From Ricordea florida (Eukaryota; Cnidaria; Anthozoa; Corallimorpharia; Ricordeidae): a stretch of DNA of 64,000 nucleotides. This document shows, one piece after another, positions 62,981-64,000 of the stretch. The stretch is from the NCBI GenBank assembly GCA_949710005.1, contig OX453273.1, positions 39,383,538-39,447,537 of the forward strand, in the 5' to 3' direction. Positions within the stretch are counted from its first letter, which is position 1. Every line of letters begins with the position of its first letter. The notes beneath the pieces were generated by a model. The model was not told where the DNA came from. It ran no database searches and was given only the letters and a program-made list of their open reading frames with translations. A program made the position numbers and the translations under genes.

Positions 62981-64000
62981 GTGAGACACACAGTGATCAA
63001 ACTGAAGCATTAAGTCAAACAATGATGGCTGTTGGAAAGCTCCACAAACACTGCACTCTGATACAGAGACTATAGTATCGGTTGTGGACCCCCGTCCCCT
63101 CCCCCCTTCTTTGCAAACAAACCTTTTACCACACCTTACAGACTTTATTTTCGCAAACGTCTATATTGTGACCCTTTGTGCTTTGTGCAACATAATTACT
63201 GACTTTCCCAATCAAATCAAACAACCGACAACCTCACCCTCCAATTTGAAACCCTTGGGGACGCCCCTCAGTGTCGGTTAGCCCGCTCGATTCCCGCAGA
63301 TGATAAGGGACGAACCTCGGGTCGACTCATACTTGTCCAATACTATGACAAATTTATGCACAGCATTGTATTAAAATGCTTTGTGATGCATTGTGTCGTT
63401 CTAGAATGCATTGTTGAACTATTGTTATGGCCATATAACACAGTACAATGCAATGCATGAATTTGTCGGAGTATTGGACAACCCTCGGGTCGACTGGGCG
63501 AAAAATGAGAGGCTCGTGTTTCCCGCTCACTTCCTACTCCTCGACGAGCGATCCTGCTATTTTCGTTTGCAATCACATTTTGAAAGTCTTGAACAGGCTA
63601 ATTATTGTCAGCCAATCATGTGTGAAAAATGCAAAAACACTTTGCTTTGAAGTAACAGTCCAGGATGTCCTTGAAGAAATAATGCATGGTTTGCCGATAG
63701 GGAAAATTGTTTGGGCCCTTCTGTAACGTCGACCGGTTCCCTTGGAAGACTTGGACATGGCATTAATTTGGTGATAAGTACACTAAGCGTGTGAAAATGC
63801 AATAAACGAATGATACACTATAGTTGGTGGGAAACCCAGTAAAATTAATAGATAAGCAAATTCACCTCATAAACATGTCATCGTTCGAGTTTACATAGTT
63901 ATTTACAGTTTTCCTGTTACGTTAATGCTCAGCTCTTTAAAACCGATTATTCCATCCGACTTCTCTATGCCGCCGCTTGATTGTCTTAGTTGTTATTTTT
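62981..64000. other. POLG intron 16 (partial), no exon seen
   Basis: The expected next coding segment, the part leading to polymerase motif C, was not found in this kilobase. Overlapping ORFs at 63411-63726 have no recognisable similarity. A MITE lies at 63328-63483. Confidence 0.6.
63328..63483. mobile_element. MITE with 12-bp target-site duplication
   Basis: CTCGGGTCGACT occurs directly on both sides (63316-63327 and 63484-63495). Between them, TTGTCCAATACTATGACAAA at the left is matched by the inverted TTGTCGGAGTATTGGACAA at the right; the inner sequence is rich in ATGCATTG words. Confidence 0.8.

Noticed and set aside
63411..63726. Overlapping ORFs near the right edge as the next POLG exon
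   Set aside because: Neither frame resembles the expected polymerase segment, and part lies in a MITE.

Overview
The window is nuclear DNA from an animal. It has conserved metazoan housekeeping genes cut into many short exons with GT-AG introns, and AT-rich introns and intergenic DNA packed with small inverted-repeat transposons, tRNA-derived SINEs and Penelope-like fragments. The mix (KDZ transposase, Penelope termini, many palindromic MITEs, short introns keeping ancestral positions) fits a cnidarian, most likely a stony coral; that placement is inference.

Layout. 1-736: tandem array of a 113-bp unit containing a self-complementary pair. 1432-11493, minus strand: a KDZ (Kyakuja-Dileera-Zisupton) transposase gene that I can splice into 17 exons with one continuous frame of 1215 codons plus stop. 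12161-14584, minus: ribosomal protein eL36 (3 exons, 103 aa). 15103-17744, plus: phosphoacetylglucosamine mutase PGM3 (2 exons, 540 aa). 17745-21172: gene-free, repeat-rich. 21173-38965, minus: cytosolic asparaginyl-tRNA synthetase NARS1 (23 exons, 553 aa). 39503 to past the right edge, plus: mitochondrial DNA polymerase gamma catalytic subunit POLG (16 exons in the window, 1078 codons; the last part with polymerase motif C lies outside).

The host genes form two head-to-head pairs with ATG-to-ATG gaps of about half a kilobase: eL36/PGM3 (518 bp) and NARS1/POLG (537 bp). The second pair joins a cytosolic translation enzyme to the mitochondrial replicase. PGM3 and NARS1 point tail to tail. The four host genes serve unrelated routes (cytosolic ribosome, UDP-GlcNAc synthesis, Asn-tRNA charging, mtDNA replication), so this is a housekeeping neighbourhood, not a pathway cluster.

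The most unusual item is the apparently uncorrupted KDZ transposase with a C-terminal extension that has a papain-like Cys/His pattern. Others are a near-perfect 172-bp foldback and a perfect 138-bp palindrome in POLG introns, a 102-bp TTAA-ended palindromic family with a tandem doublet, an 830-bp inverted-repeat element carrying a 73-codon ORF, a degenerate unknown coding stretch with a threefold motif in POLG intron 7, and a PGM3 gene with only one intron among intron-dense neighbours. Exon coordinates were spliced by hand from frame continuity and family similarity, so single-base boundary errors are possible.
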